Origin: Acinetobacter chengduensis
GTDB taxonomy: Bacteria; Pseudomonadota; Gammaproteobacteria; Pseudomonadales; Moraxellaceae
Direction: 5' to 3'
NCBI RefSeq assembly: GCF_003664645.1
Contig: NZ_RCHC01000011.1
Location: forward strand, 1-64,000
Length of the DNA: 64,000 bases
The number at the start of each line of letters is the position of its first letter. The stretch's first letter is position 1. Positions 19,333 to 28,911 of this stretch are shown in pieces. The notes beneath the pieces were generated by a model. It worked only from the letters and a program-made list of their open reading frames with translations, made no database searches and was not told the origin of the DNA. Made by a program: the position numbers and the translations under genes.

Positions 19333-20325
19333 CTACCACTTCGCATAGTGGCGCTCTAGCAAGCCATATTCATTTAATAAAATCACTTCGTTGTCTTTGT
19401 GCCGAATTGATCCACTAATTTTGGCCTGCCACTGACTAAACTGACTCCCGACCAAACGCAGGTTGAGGTTTTCATAACGACGCCAGCTGGTATGTACAGT
19501 TAAATCCAAAGCTCCATCTAAAGAACGAATGTGCCAGAGCTCATCCGACTGTTGTTCGAATAAGATGTCACTGATTTCGAACAATACTCCATTGACCCAC
19601 AAGCAGTTTTCATTACCAAAACTTTCATTTACGCCAGACGCTAAATTTAGACCAATACGATTTTTCTGCGTATCCCAAAAGTTACACGACAACCAAAACC
19701 ATGCTGTTTCAGGTCTTAAAAATCCGCAAGTATCGTCTAATGAAGCAAATGTACGATCATTAAACTGCACCATTTGCCCGCGTTTATTTTTGAAGAAACC
19801 TTCGCAGCCTAAGGTGGTGAGTTTTTGCGTATAAGTCCAGCCGTTAATACCCGTGGGTGTGCATAAACTTAACGGATCCGTGCCTGCACAAAAAATTCGT
19901 GCACTCAGTTGCAGTTCACCATATTTACTTACTCTGATATAGCGCACACCATTGGCATGCTCAATATCCACTTGCATTTCTGATTTAACAAAATGGCTGT
20001 GATTAAATAAAGGTTGCTCATCAACTTTGGTTTGCATGGCCAAAATATTAATGGCATTCCAGTCCATCACGTCATTATGAAGATGATCATAAACATACAC
20101 AAAAGCATGCCCAGCCCAACCAATGTCGGCAATAGCCAGACCAATCGTATAGTGCTGATGTTGAATGCTACAAAATTTAAATTTTTTATATTTTAATTGT
20201 TTACGCCACCCATTTAATACTTTTCCATAGGGGGTGCGATATTCATAACGTCGAATATCGATTTGATTTGGCAACGCACTAAAACGCCCATAACGGGGCT
20301 GTCCATTGGCTTGTATTAAATCCAT
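19333..20325 (-). CDS. DUF2804 domain protein
   Basis: 330 residues, no signal peptide. It is a beta-rich protein with the features of DUF2804: an N-terminal GKVLNGWRKQLKYKKFKF segment, many aromatic residues, and a late WLSCNFWDTQKNRIGLNLASG stretch. Members resemble lipocalin-like or hydroxyneurosporene-synthase-like folds, but no function is established. It stands alone between the hydrolase and the DUF1543 gene, 165 bp downstream of the latter. Confidence 0.78.
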   Translation of the reverse strand: MDLIQANGQPRYGRFSALPNQIDIRRYEYRTPYGKVLNGWRKQLKYKKFKFCSIQHQHYTIGLAIADIGWAGHAFVYVYDHLHNDVMDWNAINILAMQTKVDEQPLFNHSHFVKSEMQVDIEHANGVRYIRVSKYGELQLSARIFCAGTDPLSLCTPTGINGWTYTQKLTTLGCEGFFKNKRGQMVQFNDRTFASLDDTCGFLRPETAWFWLSCNFWDTQKNRIGLNLASGVNESFGNENCLWVNGVLFEISDILFEQQSDELWHIRSLDGALDLTVHTSWRRYENLNLRLVGSQFSQWQAKISGSIRHKDNEVILLNEYGLLERHYAKW

Positions 20326-20490
20326 TTATGCCTATCCTTTGCATAATTGATTTGAAAATCCTGTCCCTATTATGCGGATTAATGAGTCGCTGAACAGTCT
20401 ATTCTGCAAAATACTGCATATCTTCACAAAAATAAATAGCTAATATTCCAAGCCGATTCAGCGCACTACATTAGAGGTCTAAGCTTAGAC

Positions 20491-21003
20491 TCAATTCAGC
20501 TGGATATAGCAATTTTCCCACTGCTGTGGCGCAAAATCGCCTTGTATTAACTCGACATAACGCCCATCTATACAGTCAACCTTAATACAATCGTCTACAT
20601 CAAGCACACGGTCTGTATGTTGCTTTTGCCAATGGGTCGCAAAATGCAGTTTACCTTGCTGTTTGGCCTCAGCCTCTGTTCGAGCAGGCACCAATACATA
20701 GCGGTGTAATTCGCCAAACTCAGCAGGATCATAGCCCCCTAAATTAATCAGCCAGAGCTTTTCTGAAGTTGCATTTGGTGCTGCATGAGAAAATTGAATT
20801 TGGTATGGCACATCTTGTGACATGACACCAGCAACTTTCATCCAAGCATCAATATGCAAACCTTTTTGTTCACCAAACCATGCTTCGCGTAGCTGTGGAT
20901 AGCAATCTTCTAAACTATTGCCAATTGCAAAAACCACATCATGAACTTCTGTATTTGCACGCGCATGACGACCGCCAAGCATGACTAAAAATAAACTGGA
21001 CAC
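20491..21003 (-). CDS. DUF1543 domain protein
   Basis: 170 residues. The start is a GTG at 21003 with ribosome-binding site GAGGGA seven bases upstream, better than the internal ATG at 20982. The N-terminus FLVMLGGRHARANTEVHDVVF is characteristic of DUF1543. The sequence has two similar halves of alpha-beta character. Function is unknown. It begins 15 bp after the CPBP protease gene stop, so the two are probably one transcript. Confidence 0.78.
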   Translation of the reverse strand: MSSLFLVMLGGRHARANTEVHDVVFAIGNSLEDCYPQLREAWFGEQKGLHIDAWMKVAGVMSQDVPYQIQFSHAAPNATSEKLWLINLGGYDPAEFGELHRYVLVPARTEAEAKQQGKLHFATHWQKQHTDRVLDVDDCIKVDCIDGRYVELIQGDFAPQQWENCYIQLN

Positions 21004-21018
21004 AATTTTCCCTCAATT

Positions 21019-21744
21019 TCAAACAGCACCAACTGTTTGCAATAATTTCAATACAATCAAACCGCCTAGAGATAGTACCGCATTATTCACCAAATGAATG
21101 AGTAAGACATGCCAGATATTACGCGTCCATAAATAAATTAAGTTAAGAAATAGACCAGCCATCATAAAGCTGACCGTAGCGATTAAATTGCCATCAAAAT
21201 TATGATAATGAATTAAACCAAATAAAATTGAGTTCAACAGCACCAAAATGACACGCCAAAGCCAAGGCTGTATAAACAGCTTTTGCAGTAAGGTATAACG
21301 GAAAATAATATCTTCTAATAACGCGGTAAATAGTGGCCCAAGGCTGATGATCAACAGACTCAAAAAAGCAATGCTATTTGGATCAATAGAAGGTTTTTCC
21401 TCAATGCTGGTTCCGACTGGCAGCATACTACGCGTTAGAGAAATCACCACTTGCAATACAATTGCACCCACGACCACCAAAAGACTAGAACGCCAAAAAG
21501 CCTGCTTATACTTTTGCCAGTGCGTATACAGCATGCTTTTATACAGCCAACATACTGCAATAAATAAAATCCCCCGAAAAATAGAATCCCCTAAAGCAAC
21601 CCGAACGGAAATGCCAAACCATTGCGTTAAGACAAAACTATTGAAAAATATCAGTGGCAAGATACATAGTACAAAGCTGTCACGCCATTGCCATGAAATA
21701 TGTGTGGGAAACGATTCAGCACGAACCAATTGAGTAAAAGTCAT
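21019..21744 (-). CDS. CPBP-family intramembrane protease-like protein
   Basis: 241 residues with about seven hydrophobic helices. The CPBP/Abi signature is recognisable but slightly off: motif 1 reads EDIIFR (EExxxR has Asp at the second place), motif 2 is FGLIHYHN, and motif 3 is HLVNN. Members are glutamate-type intramembrane metalloproteases like Rce1, used in bacteriocin immunity or peptide maturation. No obvious peptide substrate gene lies nearby. It is probably co-transcribed with the DUF1543 gene. Confidence 0.8.
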   Translation of the reverse strand: MTFTQLVRAESFPTHISWQWRDSFVLCILPLIFFNSFVLTQWFGISVRVALGDSIFRGILFIAVCWLYKSMLYTHWQKYKQAFWRSSLLVVVGAIVLQVVISLTRSMLPVGTSIEEKPSIDPNSIAFLSLLIISLGPLFTALLEDIIFRYTLLQKLFIQPWLWRVILVLLNSILFGLIHYHNFDGNLIATVSFMMAGLFLNLIYLWTRNIWHVLLIHLVNNAVLSLGGLIVLKLLQTVGAV

Positions 21745-21853
21745 TATTATTGAATCTATTAAAAAAGTACAATTTCAACGATATTGTGCTTCATGGCACT
21801 TTTTGAGTCTGCTGGTATTTTGTAGAAGTCTCCGGAAAAGCATTTAATTGCTA

Positions 21854-21890
21854 TAAAAAAAATCGCGCGGAATTGCTTCTGCACGATTTT
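21854..21890 (-). terminator. Terminator of the trpFB unit
   Basis: On the minus strand AATCGTGC and GCGCGATT form a stem (one G-T pair) around a 12-nt loop, followed by eight or more T. It lies about 90 bp past the trpB stop. Confidence 0.65.
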
Positions 21891-21907
21891 GATGTTTCAG
21901 AATATAT

Positions 21908-21980
21908 AACCTCTCCCCTTGCGAACTCAGAATACATTCTGAAATCCTCACCTTTGATAAAGAGGGGCTTGGGGAGATTT
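21908..21980. repeat. Palindromic intergenic element next to trpB
   Basis: CCTCTCCCC at 21910 and GGGGAGATT at 21971-21979 pair at the edges, with an inner TCAGAAT/ATTCTGA palindrome (21928-21943). Similar CCCTC/GAGGG palindromes occur after psiE (45840-45866) and at 47065-47120. They look like a dispersed intergenic repeat type. Confidence 0.45.
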
Positions 21981-23207
21981 TTACATCTCAACCATTTCTA
22001 CACCATCAATACGGGCAACAGTCATTAAGTCTTTATCACCACGGCCAGAAACCGTCGCAATAATAATTTGATCTTTATCCATAGTCGGTGCAAGTTTAGT
22101 CACATAAGCCATCGCATGTGAGCTTTCCAGCGCTGGAATAATACCCTCAATATGCGTTAAATCACGGAAACCTTGAAGTGCTTCAGTATCATTGATTGGC
22201 ACATAATTCACACGATGCATATCTTTTAAGAAACTGTGCTCAGGGCCCACGCCTGGGTAATCCAAGCCAGCAGAAATTGAGTGAGTTTCAATAATCTGAC
22301 CTTGTTCATCTGACATGAGGTAAGTACGGTTACCATGCAGTACACCAACATGACCTGCGTTTAATGGCGCAGAGTGTTTACCTGTTTCGATGCCGTAACC
22401 TGCAGCTTCAACACCATACATTTTCACATCTTCATCATTTAAGAAGGGATAGAACAAGCCCATTGCATTTGAACCACCACCCACACATGCAACCAAAGCA
22501 TCTGGTAAACGACCTGCTTGTTCTTGAATTTGGCGACGTGCTTCACGACCAATAATCGATTGGAAATCACGGACCAATTGTGGGTATGGGTGTGGGCCTG
22601 CCACTGTACCAATCACATAATACGTTGAATCTACGTTAGTTACCCAGTCACGCATTGCTTCGTTCATGGCATCTTTCAATGTTTTTGAACCACTTTCTAC
22701 AGGTACAACGGTTGCGCCAAGTAGACGCATACGGTACACGTTCATGGCTTGACGTTTAACGTCTTCTGCGCCCATAAACACGACACATTCAAGGCCTAAA
22801 CGTGCCGCAATTGTAGCAGTCGCCACACCATGCTGACCTGCGCCCGTTTCCGCAATAATACGTTTTTTACCCGAAAGTTTCGCCAGCAATGCCTGACCAA
22901 TCGTGTTATTTACTTTATGTGAGCCTGTATGGTTTAAGTCTTCACGTTTTAAGTAAATTTGCGCACCACCTAACTCTTTCGACCATCGCTCAGCATAATA
23001 TAAAGGACTAGGACGACCGACGTAATACGCCAAGTCACGGTCGAATTCTGCCAAAAACTGTGCATCATCTTTCATACGGAAATAGAGTTTTTCTAAATCC
23101 TCAAGTGCTGCCATTAAAGTTTCTGACACAAAACGCCCGCCATGAATACCGAAATGCCCTTGTGCGTCAGGGAATTGGGTATAGTCAATCTTATTTTGCT
23201 GATCCAC
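21981..23207 (-). CDS. trpB: Tryptophan synthase beta chain TrpB
   Basis: A 408-residue PLP enzyme that joins indole and serine to tryptophan. The PLP lysine is Lys98 in [11 protein letters not shown], and the phosphate-binding loop is [10 protein letters not shown]. The start is a GTG at 23207 with AGGAG six bases upstream; it lies inside the last codons of trpF (17-bp overlap), so the pair is translationally coupled. A terminator-like hairpin follows. Confidence 0.97.
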   Translation of the reverse strand: MDQQNKIDYTQFPDAQGHFGIHGGRFVSETLMAALEDLEKLYFRMKDDAQFLAEFDRDLAYYVGRPSPLYYAERWSKELGGAQIYLKREDLNHTGSHKVNNTIGQALLAKLSGKKRIIAETGAGQHGVATATIAARLGLECVVFMGAEDVKRQAMNVYRMRLLGATVVPVESGSKTLKDAMNEAMRDWVTNVDSTYYVIGTVAGPHPYPQLVRDFQSIIGREARRQIQEQAGRLPDALVACVGGGSNAMGLFYPFLNDEDVKMYGVEAAGYGIETGKHSAPLNAGHVGVLHGNRTYLMSDEQGQIIETHSISAGLDYPGVGPEHSFLKDMHRVNYVPINDTEALQGFRDLTHIEGIIPALESSHAMAYVTKLAPTMDKDQIIIATVSGRGDKDLMTVARIDGVEMVEM

Positions 23208-23832
23208 GATGGACTCCTTGCATAAAGCGTTCTATGAGTTGTTGGTCTTTAATACCTTTAGCCGATTCTACACCACCGCTTACGTCTACTGCGTATGCAC
23301 CAGTGGTTTGAATCGCATCTTCAATATTGTCAGGCTTTAAACCGCCCGCCAAAATTAAAGGAATATCGAGTTTAGGGAACTGTGTCCAGTCAAAGCTATG
23401 CCCTGTGCCACCTTTTAACTCAGGATGCCATGCATCAAGTAATACGGCGCTGGCACCTGCCTGTTGAAAAGCTTGAATTTCGGCAATTACATCTAGATCT
23501 GGCTTGACCTGAATGGCCTTGTACCAACGGCGTCCGATTGTCTGTGCAATTGTATGGCACTGTTTTGGACTTTCATCGCCATGAAACTGTAAAATATCGA
23601 CAGGCGAAGTTTTTAAAATATCTTGTATTTCTGTAGCGGTCGCATTCACAAATAAGCCCACCGTCTGTACATAAGGGGGGATATGCTGAATCAGTTCAGC
23701 AGCCTGCACTGCTGTGACACTGCGAGGACTAGGTGCAAAAAAGACAAAGCCTATTGCATCTGCGCCCGCTTGAACAACAGACTGTATATCTTGAATACGT
23801 GTAATTCCGCAAATTTTGGCACGGGTTCGCAT
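23191..23832 (-). CDS. trpF: Phosphoribosylanthranilate isomerase TrpF
   Basis: A 213-residue TIM-barrel enzyme of tryptophan synthesis that performs the Amadori rearrangement of phosphoribosylanthranilate. The general base Cys8 sits in RAKICGITR, and the phosphate-binding end reads [10 protein letters not shown] and [11 protein letters not shown]. The general acid is the Asp in [15 protein letters not shown]. It overlaps trpB, which follows. Confidence 0.96.
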   Translation of the reverse strand: MRTRAKICGITRIQDIQSVVQAGADAIGFVFFAPSPRSVTAVQAAELIQHIPPYVQTVGLFVNATATEIQDILKTSPVDILQFHGDESPKQCHTIAQTIGRRWYKAIQVKPDLDVIAEIQAFQQAGASAVLLDAWHPELKGGTGHSFDWTQFPKLDIPLILAGGLKPDNIEDAIQTTGAYAVDVSGGVESAKGIKDQQLIERFMQGVHRGSAK

Positions 23833-23946
23833 GTTCTTTGAGCTCTACCTCTACCCTCGCCATAGCCGATCTATGTGTTTGGGGCGAATTATTGTAATGC
23901 AATTTTCATGTATTGCGTGGATTTTCAGCATGATTCCACTGCAAAA

Positions 23947-23977
23947 ATAAAAAGCCCTGAATGTTCAGGGCTTTTTT
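23947..23977 (-). terminator. Terminator after the minus-strand TonB receptor gene
   Basis: A 10-bp stem AAAGCCCTGA / TCAGGGCTTT, with A-rich and T-rich flanks, 13 bp past the receptor stop. It could work in both directions. Confidence 0.85.
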
Positions 23978-23990
23978 ATATTTAAATGAA

Positions 23991-25811
23991 TTATTTCATC
24001 GCATAACGTAACGTTACCCAAGCAGTACGGCCGTCTTGACGGTAGTAGTAATCATCAAAAGAGTCATACACAGTGTAATATTTTTTATCAAACATATTGG
24101 CAAGTTTAGCTTGTACTGAAAATTCTGGCGTTGCTTGATAAGTTAAACGTACGTCTGCTATCGCAAAACTACCAAAGCTTTCCGTGTTTGCAGCATTTTT
24201 AAAACGTTCATCTTCTGCATGTACAGAACCACCCAATGTCCATTTGTCCATCTTGTAGTCTGCAGATAAATTTAACAACTGACCTGCACGACCTGCAATT
24301 TGCTTACCTTTTGTAGAACCCGAATTATATTCAGGCTCTTGATAAGTATAATTTAAGTTCCATGCAAAGTTGTCCAATGATTGGCCCAACTCTGCTTCTA
24401 CACCTTTAATTTTTGCTTTTGCAATATTGGTTCCGCCTGAAATCATATTATCAATGTCATTATGGAATGCAGAAACCGACCAATTCAGCCACTGTGTACC
24501 TTTAAAACCAATTTCAATATTTTCAGATTCTTCAGGTACAAGATTTGGATTTGACCAGCCCGGATAATATAAGTCATTAAATGTTGGTGAGCGGAAAGCA
24601 GTACCGTATGAAACATAAGTACTGTAGTTTTCATTAAATGAATAGCCAACCGCAGCATTACCCGTCGTATGATCACCAAACTGTTCATTGTCGTCTAAAC
24701 GAATTGCAGCTTGTAAATTGATTCGACCAAAATCACCAAGGTACTGTGCGTAATAACCAATATTATCACGCTCTTTTTCATCATAATTCGTGGTGCTATC
24801 TACTTGATCATTTAAGTAATCTACACCCACCAACAGTGTATTATTCGCATTAAAAGATAAGGTGTTTAACCAGCTAATACTATCTTTTGTAGTATCAAAT
24901 ACACCAGTTGATTTATCTGCACTAAAGGTTTCGTATTTATCTTCTGAACGGCCAAATTTGAGCTGTGTTTTCCACAAATCAACTGGTGAATAGGTGAAGC
25001 CCACACCATATACATTTTGTTCAACCTTATTATAAGGATTTACATTGTATGGGCTGTCGTAATGAGTTTCACCATTCACATAAAGTATATTGATATCTGC
25101 TGAAAATTGATCATTAAACTGATGGCCCGCTTTGATCGAAGCAGAATAATTTTCATAACCATCTTTATCTGTTTCAGTCGGTAAGGTGGTTACATCCATG
25201 CCTTGTGTTTTTAAGCCAGCTAAACTGATGGTCGCCCATGAATTATCCTGACGAATATTCACACCAACATTAGCATCATAAGTTTCATGTGAACCATATT
25301 TAAGCGAAGCAAATGGTTTCACGCCATCTTGCGACCCTTTGCGAGTGAAGATTTGAATCACACCGCCAACCGCTTCCGAGCCATATAAACTTGAGCGTGG
25401 TCCTTTCACCACTTCTACACGTTCGATTTGGTCGATTGGCAAGTGCTCAAATGAAGTTTGACCTGATGTTGCCGAACCTAATTTTTGACCGTCTACAAGT
25501 ACAAGCACAGCCGTAGAGCCTGTACCGCGAATTGAAATACTCGTAGGCTGGCCCAAGCCACCGGAGTTAGTGTAAGTCACGCCTGAAACGGTACGTAGCA
25601 AATCTTGCAATGAATTAAACTGCTTACGTTCAATTTCTTCACGGTCAATCACAGTAACAGCGGCCAAGGTTTTTTGTGAGTCTTGCTCAACAATATTGGC
25701 AACAGTATTGGTAATAACTGGAAACTGATGAACTTGATCTTCTGCCATAGCTGCAGAAAGTGGTGATAAAACAAAAAGCGACCCGATAAGAGTCTTAGAG
25801 AAAGAATGCAT
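23991..25811 (-). CDS. btuB: TonB-dependent cobalamin receptor BtuB
   Basis: A 606-residue outer-membrane receptor that imports vitamin B12 using TonB energy. It has a signal peptide (about 23 residues, ending AMA), a plug domain (VTVIDREEIERKQFNSLQDLLRT, ISIRGTGSTAVLVLVDGQ, VEVVKGPRSSLYGSEAVGG) and a 22-strand-type barrel ending in an aromatic-flanked strand (VTLRYAMK). The assignment is supported by the cobalamin riboswitch directly upstream and by size and plug sequence typical of BtuB. Ribosome-binding site GGGGA lies seven bases before the ATG. The hairpin CGCAC-GGGCG-GTGCG sits just upstream of it and may gate access. Confidence 0.92.
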   Translation of the reverse strand: MHSFSKTLIGSLFVLSPLSAAMAEDQVHQFPVITNTVANIVEQDSQKTLAAVTVIDREEIERKQFNSLQDLLRTVSGVTYTNSGGLGQPTSISIRGTGSTAVLVLVDGQKLGSATSGQTSFEHLPIDQIERVEVVKGPRSSLYGSEAVGGVIQIFTRKGSQDGVKPFASLKYGSHETYDANVGVNIRQDNSWATISLAGLKTQGMDVTTLPTETDKDGYENYSASIKAGHQFNDQFSADINILYVNGETHYDSPYNVNPYNKVEQNVYGVGFTYSPVDLWKTQLKFGRSEDKYETFSADKSTGVFDTTKDSISWLNTLSFNANNTLLVGVDYLNDQVDSTTNYDEKERDNIGYYAQYLGDFGRINLQAAIRLDDNEQFGDHTTGNAAVGYSFNENYSTYVSYGTAFRSPTFNDLYYPGWSNPNLVPEESENIEIGFKGTQWLNWSVSAFHNDIDNMISGGTNIAKAKIKGVEAELGQSLDNFAWNLNYTYQEPEYNSGSTKGKQIAGRAGQLLNLSADYKMDKWTLGGSVHAEDERFKNAANTESFGSFAIADVRLTYQATPEFSVQAKLANMFDKKYYTVYDSFDDYYYRQDGRTAWVTLRYAMK

Positions 25812-25826
25812 ACTGTATTCCCCGAT

Positions 25827-25841
25827 CGCACCGCCCGTGCG
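25827..25841 (-). promoter_or_regulatory. Hairpin beside the btuB ribosome-binding site
   Basis: On the minus strand CGCAC and GTGCG pair around GGGCG, ending four bases before the Shine-Dalgarno GGGGA. A cobalamin riboswitch lies about 110 bp further upstream. This may be part of its translational expression platform. Confidence 0.4.
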
Positions 25842-25950
25842 AAATAAAAGTGGATAACGCGAGGCGGTTTTTGAGTAAGCAATCGCTGGCCATTTTCAGG
25901 CAAAAGCATGCAATCCCTTTATAACGCCCGTCGCATTATGAATAGGTCTA

Positions 25951-26080
25951 CATCAGGCCGGTCTCCGGACTTACGTTTTCAATAACGATTCACCGTTGCG
26001 GGGGCAGTGTCAGATTACAAAAGGCATAGGCATTTTGGACTGACTTCCCAGTTTCACTTCTCAATTAAGGAAGCACCTGA
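25951..26080 (-). promoter_or_regulatory. Cobalamin riboswitch controlling btuB
   Basis: Read on the minus strand, the elements occur in the standard order: GGTGC (near 26076), GGGAAGTCAGTC, the core CTGCCCCCGCAACGGT, and the B12 box AGTCCGGAGACCGGCC (ending near 25953). This is the AdoCbl-type aptamer that represses B12-uptake genes when the cofactor is plentiful. The aptamer ends about 140 bp before the btuB start. Confidence 0.93.
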
Positions 26081-26185
26081 AGTGCAGGCAGATTAATTTC
26101 TGCTCCACAGCAAGTCAAGCTCAATATGCTGAAATACAAAACCCATCTCAAGATGATTGTCCACAGAAAAGGAGTTCACTATACT

Positions 26186-26278
26186 GGTGCTATTCATAAC
26201 AATTCGCATGGGAAGTTCGTCACACTGCCCCCGCAACGGTGTGCAAGCGCGTCTTGCCAGTCCGATACCTGCTAATTG
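26186..26278 (+). promoter_or_regulatory. Second, shorter cobalamin riboswitch controlling the plus-strand receptor
   Basis: On the plus strand: GGTGC (26186-26190), GGGAAG (26210-26215), the core ACTGCCCCCGCAACGGTGTG and the B12 box AGTCCGATACCTGC (26259-26272). It is more compact than the opposite-strand copy. It ends about 50 bp before the receptor start. Confidence 0.9.
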
Positions 26279-26326
26279 TGTTCTGTAACTCAATCATTCA
26301 CGTGGGGTGAGTGCATGGAGCGATAC

Positions 26327-28183
26327 ATGCTTTTCCTTTCAAAACCCACGGCAATCGTCAGTAGCATTGCAGCCGTATTGGTTTTCTCTACGCAAACTCA
26401 AGCCACGCAAGTTTTAAATACTCCCGCCACAACTTTAGATACCATTGTGGTTACTGCAACACGCACTGAGCAACCACTCAAAGATGTTCCCGCACGTATT
26501 GCCATTATTGATGAAGCCCTTATTGAGCAATCCCCCATTGCATCATTTCCACATTTATTGATGAGTGATGCCTCAATTAACATGGTGCAACTGGGTGGCT
26601 ATGGCCAACAAGCTTCATTTTTTTTACGCGGTACAGAGTCAGACCATACTTTAGTGTTGCGTGACGGTGTTCGTTTAAATAACGATGCCAGTGGCTTAGC
26701 GCCAAACAATTTTATAGACACCACAGAGATTAAGCAGATTGAAGTTTTAAAAGGCCCTGCTTCTGTACTGTATGGCACCAATGCGATTGGTGGTGTAATA
26801 CAAATTATAAGTAAAACGCCTGAAAAAAATGCTGCCTTTGTGAGTGCTGAGATAGGTGAACATCAAACCTATAAAACGACAGTTGGGGCAGATCTGGCCG
26901 ATGAAGGCTTTTATGCACAAGTGCGTGGGCAACGCTTAGAAACCGATGGCACGCCTGTTCATGAGCATGAAAATGCTACTGCTTCAAGCTTTGATCAAAA
27001 AGGCTGGTCCACTAAGTTGGGCTATGAGGCGGATCGTTTTGGTACGTCATTGGATTACTCTGAAAACCAAGGTAATGCTCAATATGAGCAATACAGCTGG
27101 AATTCGATGCAATATGAGCAAAAATCACAAGATTTTAAAAACCAAATTGTGACCTTAAAATCACGTTTTAATCCAAGCGAGCAACTTACGCTGAATGCCC
27201 GCATATCTTATTTTAAAGATGAATTAGAGCAGCTTAAGAGCTTTGAACGAACTCAGTATGAATCGACTGAATATGAACTAATAGCCCAGCAACAAATGAC
27301 ACAGGCTCAAAACATGATTGTCGGAATTACACATCGACAACTAGATACATCCACTTTAAAAACGACAGAATCTTTTCAACAAGCGCTTAACACTACGGGC
27401 TATTACTTACAGCATCAATACCAAACCGACAAATTAAAAACTCAAGCTGGCATTCGCCTTGAAGACCATGAAAAATATGGTCAACACACGGTCGGGCAAC
27501 TTGCTGCGCGTTATTTCTTTAGTCCCCTTTTGAGTAGCTATGCCAATATTGGAACAGCATTTAAGGCCCCAACAGCAAACGACTTGTATTATGGCGACTA
27601 TGCCAACCCCAACTTAAAACCAGAAGAAAGTCGGTCTTATGAAATAGGCTTTGATGTGCAACTAACACCACAGCTCAAAACAGGCTTGTCGTTGTACAGA
27701 ACTGAAATTGATCAACTGATTGACTCAGATCCAAACAACAATTGGAAATTTGCCAATATTGATGCCGTGACCATTCAAGGCTCAGAACTCTATGTCAATT
27801 GGAGCAATGATGCATTTTTTACAAAAGCCAGTTATAGCTACAACCAAGCAAAAAATGATAAAACAGGTTTAGATTTGAGCCGCCGTCCTCGTCAAAAGCT
27901 GGCATTGTCAGCTGGTTGGTCGGATGAACATTATGGAATATCAACCACATTGACTGCCAACAGCCATTCAGACAGCAGTAATTACGATGATGATGTCATC
28001 CCTGGACATGCGCAGATTGATTTGAATAGCTATTACCAACCCAATGAAAAGCTACGCTTCTTTGCAAATATTCAAAACCTTGGCGATGTTCAATATAAAA
28101 CTGCATCTGCTGGAAATTTTGACGGCAAGTTCTATTTAAATGGCGGTCGTTTGGCTTCCATTGGAATCACTGTTAAATATTAA
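26327..28183 (+). CDS. TonB-dependent receptor, BtuB-like, under a B12 riboswitch
   Basis: About 618 residues. The ATG at 26327 is chosen because GGAG lies six bases upstream and it opens a clean signal peptide (MLFLSKPTAIVSSIAAVLVF, cleaved near TQA); the ATG at 26315 is an alternative. It has a TonB-box-like LDTIVVTATR, a plug domain (FFLRGTESDHTLVLRDGVRL, IEVLKGPASVLYGTNAIGG) and a beta barrel ending ASIGITVKY. Its cobalamin riboswitch makes corrinoid uptake the likely role, perhaps for a different corrinoid form than BtuB. It is divergent from btuB and followed by the adenosyltransferase gene after 45 bp. Confidence 0.88.
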   Translation: MLFLSKPTAIVSSIAAVLVFSTQTQATQVLNTPATTLDTIVVTATRTEQPLKDVPARIAIIDEALIEQSPIASFPHLLMSDASINMVQLGGYGQQASFFLRGTESDHTLVLRDGVRLNNDASGLAPNNFIDTTEIKQIEVLKGPASVLYGTNAIGGVIQIISKTPEKNAAFVSAEIGEHQTYKTTVGADLADEGFYAQVRGQRLETDGTPVHEHENATASSFDQKGWSTKLGYEADRFGTSLDYSENQGNAQYEQYSWNSMQYEQKSQDFKNQIVTLKSRFNPSEQLTLNARISYFKDELEQLKSFERTQYESTEYELIAQQQMTQAQNMIVGITHRQLDTSTLKTTESFQQALNTTGYYLQHQYQTDKLKTQAGIRLEDHEKYGQHTVGQLAARYFFSPLLSSYANIGTAFKAPTANDLYYGDYANPNLKPEESRSYEIGFDVQLTPQLKTGLSLYRTEIDQLIDSDPNNNWKFANIDAVTIQGSELYVNWSNDAFFTKASYSYNQAKNDKTGLDLSRRPRQKLALSAGWSDEHYGISTTLTANSHSDSSNYDDDVIPGHAQIDLNSYYQPNEKLRFFANIQNLGDVQYKTASAGNFDGKFYLNGGRLASIGITVKY

Positions 28184-28228
28184 TTTCACATTACTTTATT
28201 CAACTTTTAATCAAAATGGACAATTAAA

Positions 28229-28807
28229 ATGGGCCACCGTTTAAGTAAAATTTACACCCGCACAGGCGACTCAGGCACAACAGGACTGGGTGACGGCTCA
28301 CGTGTCGCAAAAGATGATTTACGCATTGAAGCTTTGGGCGATGTTGATGAGCTTAATTCAAGCATTGGTATTTTACGCTCGCAAATTGCGATCAGTACTA
28401 TAGAAGACAAAGCCGTTTGGGACAAATCACTCAGCCTGATTCAACATTGGCTATTCGATTTGGGCGGTGAAGTCTGCATTCCAAACTTTAACTTAGTACA
28501 GCCCGTGTCTATTGAATATTTAGAAAATGACATTGATCGTATGAATGAAGCCTTGCCTATGCTCAAAGACTTTATTTTGCCTTCAGGTACTTTAGTATGT
28601 AGCTTTGCACATCAAGCGCGTAGCGTATGTCGCCGTGCAGAACGTCGTTTAATGGCTGTGCATAACCGTGACCAAAATATTCAAGCGCCATCATTACAAC
28701 TACTCAACCGCCTTTCAGATTGGTTATTTGTTGCATCACGCACTCTGCAACGCGCCGAAGGTGGCTCTGAAGTGCTTTGGCAAAAGAATATCAACGACAC
28801 GATTTAA
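28229..28807 (+). CDS. PduO-type cob(I)alamin adenosyltransferase
   Basis: A 192-residue cytosolic enzyme that transfers adenosyl from ATP to cob(I)alamin to make coenzyme B12. The ATP-binding N-terminus KIYTRTGDSGTTGLGDGSR and the helix RIEALGDVDELNSSIG are diagnostic, as is SVCRRAERRLMAV near the end. It lies 45 bp after the riboswitch-controlled receptor gene with no terminator between, so both are probably B12-regulated as one unit: uptake followed by cofactor activation. Confidence 0.94.
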   Translation: MGHRLSKIYTRTGDSGTTGLGDGSRVAKDDLRIEALGDVDELNSSIGILRSQIAISTIEDKAVWDKSLSLIQHWLFDLGGEVCIPNFNLVQPVSIEYLENDIDRMNEALPMLKDFILPSGTLVCSFAHQARSVCRRAERRLMAVHNRDQNIQAPSLQLLNRLSDWLFVASRTLQRAEGGSEVLWQKNINDTI

Positions 28808-28828
28808 ATCTTTAAAAATGCTATACAG

Positions 28829-28863
28829 GCCGATCCATGACAAACTCATAGATCGGCTTTTTT
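28829..28863 (+). terminator. Terminator of the B12 unit
   Basis: GCCGATC and GATCGGC form a stem around a 13-nt loop, then six T, 20 bp after the adenosyltransferase stop. Confidence 0.8.
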
Positions 28864-28911
28864 GACAATTATGATTTTTATTTTAAGACCAAATTTGCGG
28901 CTCGACCAGCG

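Noticed and set aside
26157..26185. A sigma70-like promoter TTGTCC-17-TATACT before the plus-strand receptor
   Set aside because: Hexamers and spacing are good, but transcription would start near 26192, inside the riboswitch and after its GGTGC element. A start further upstream is more likely.
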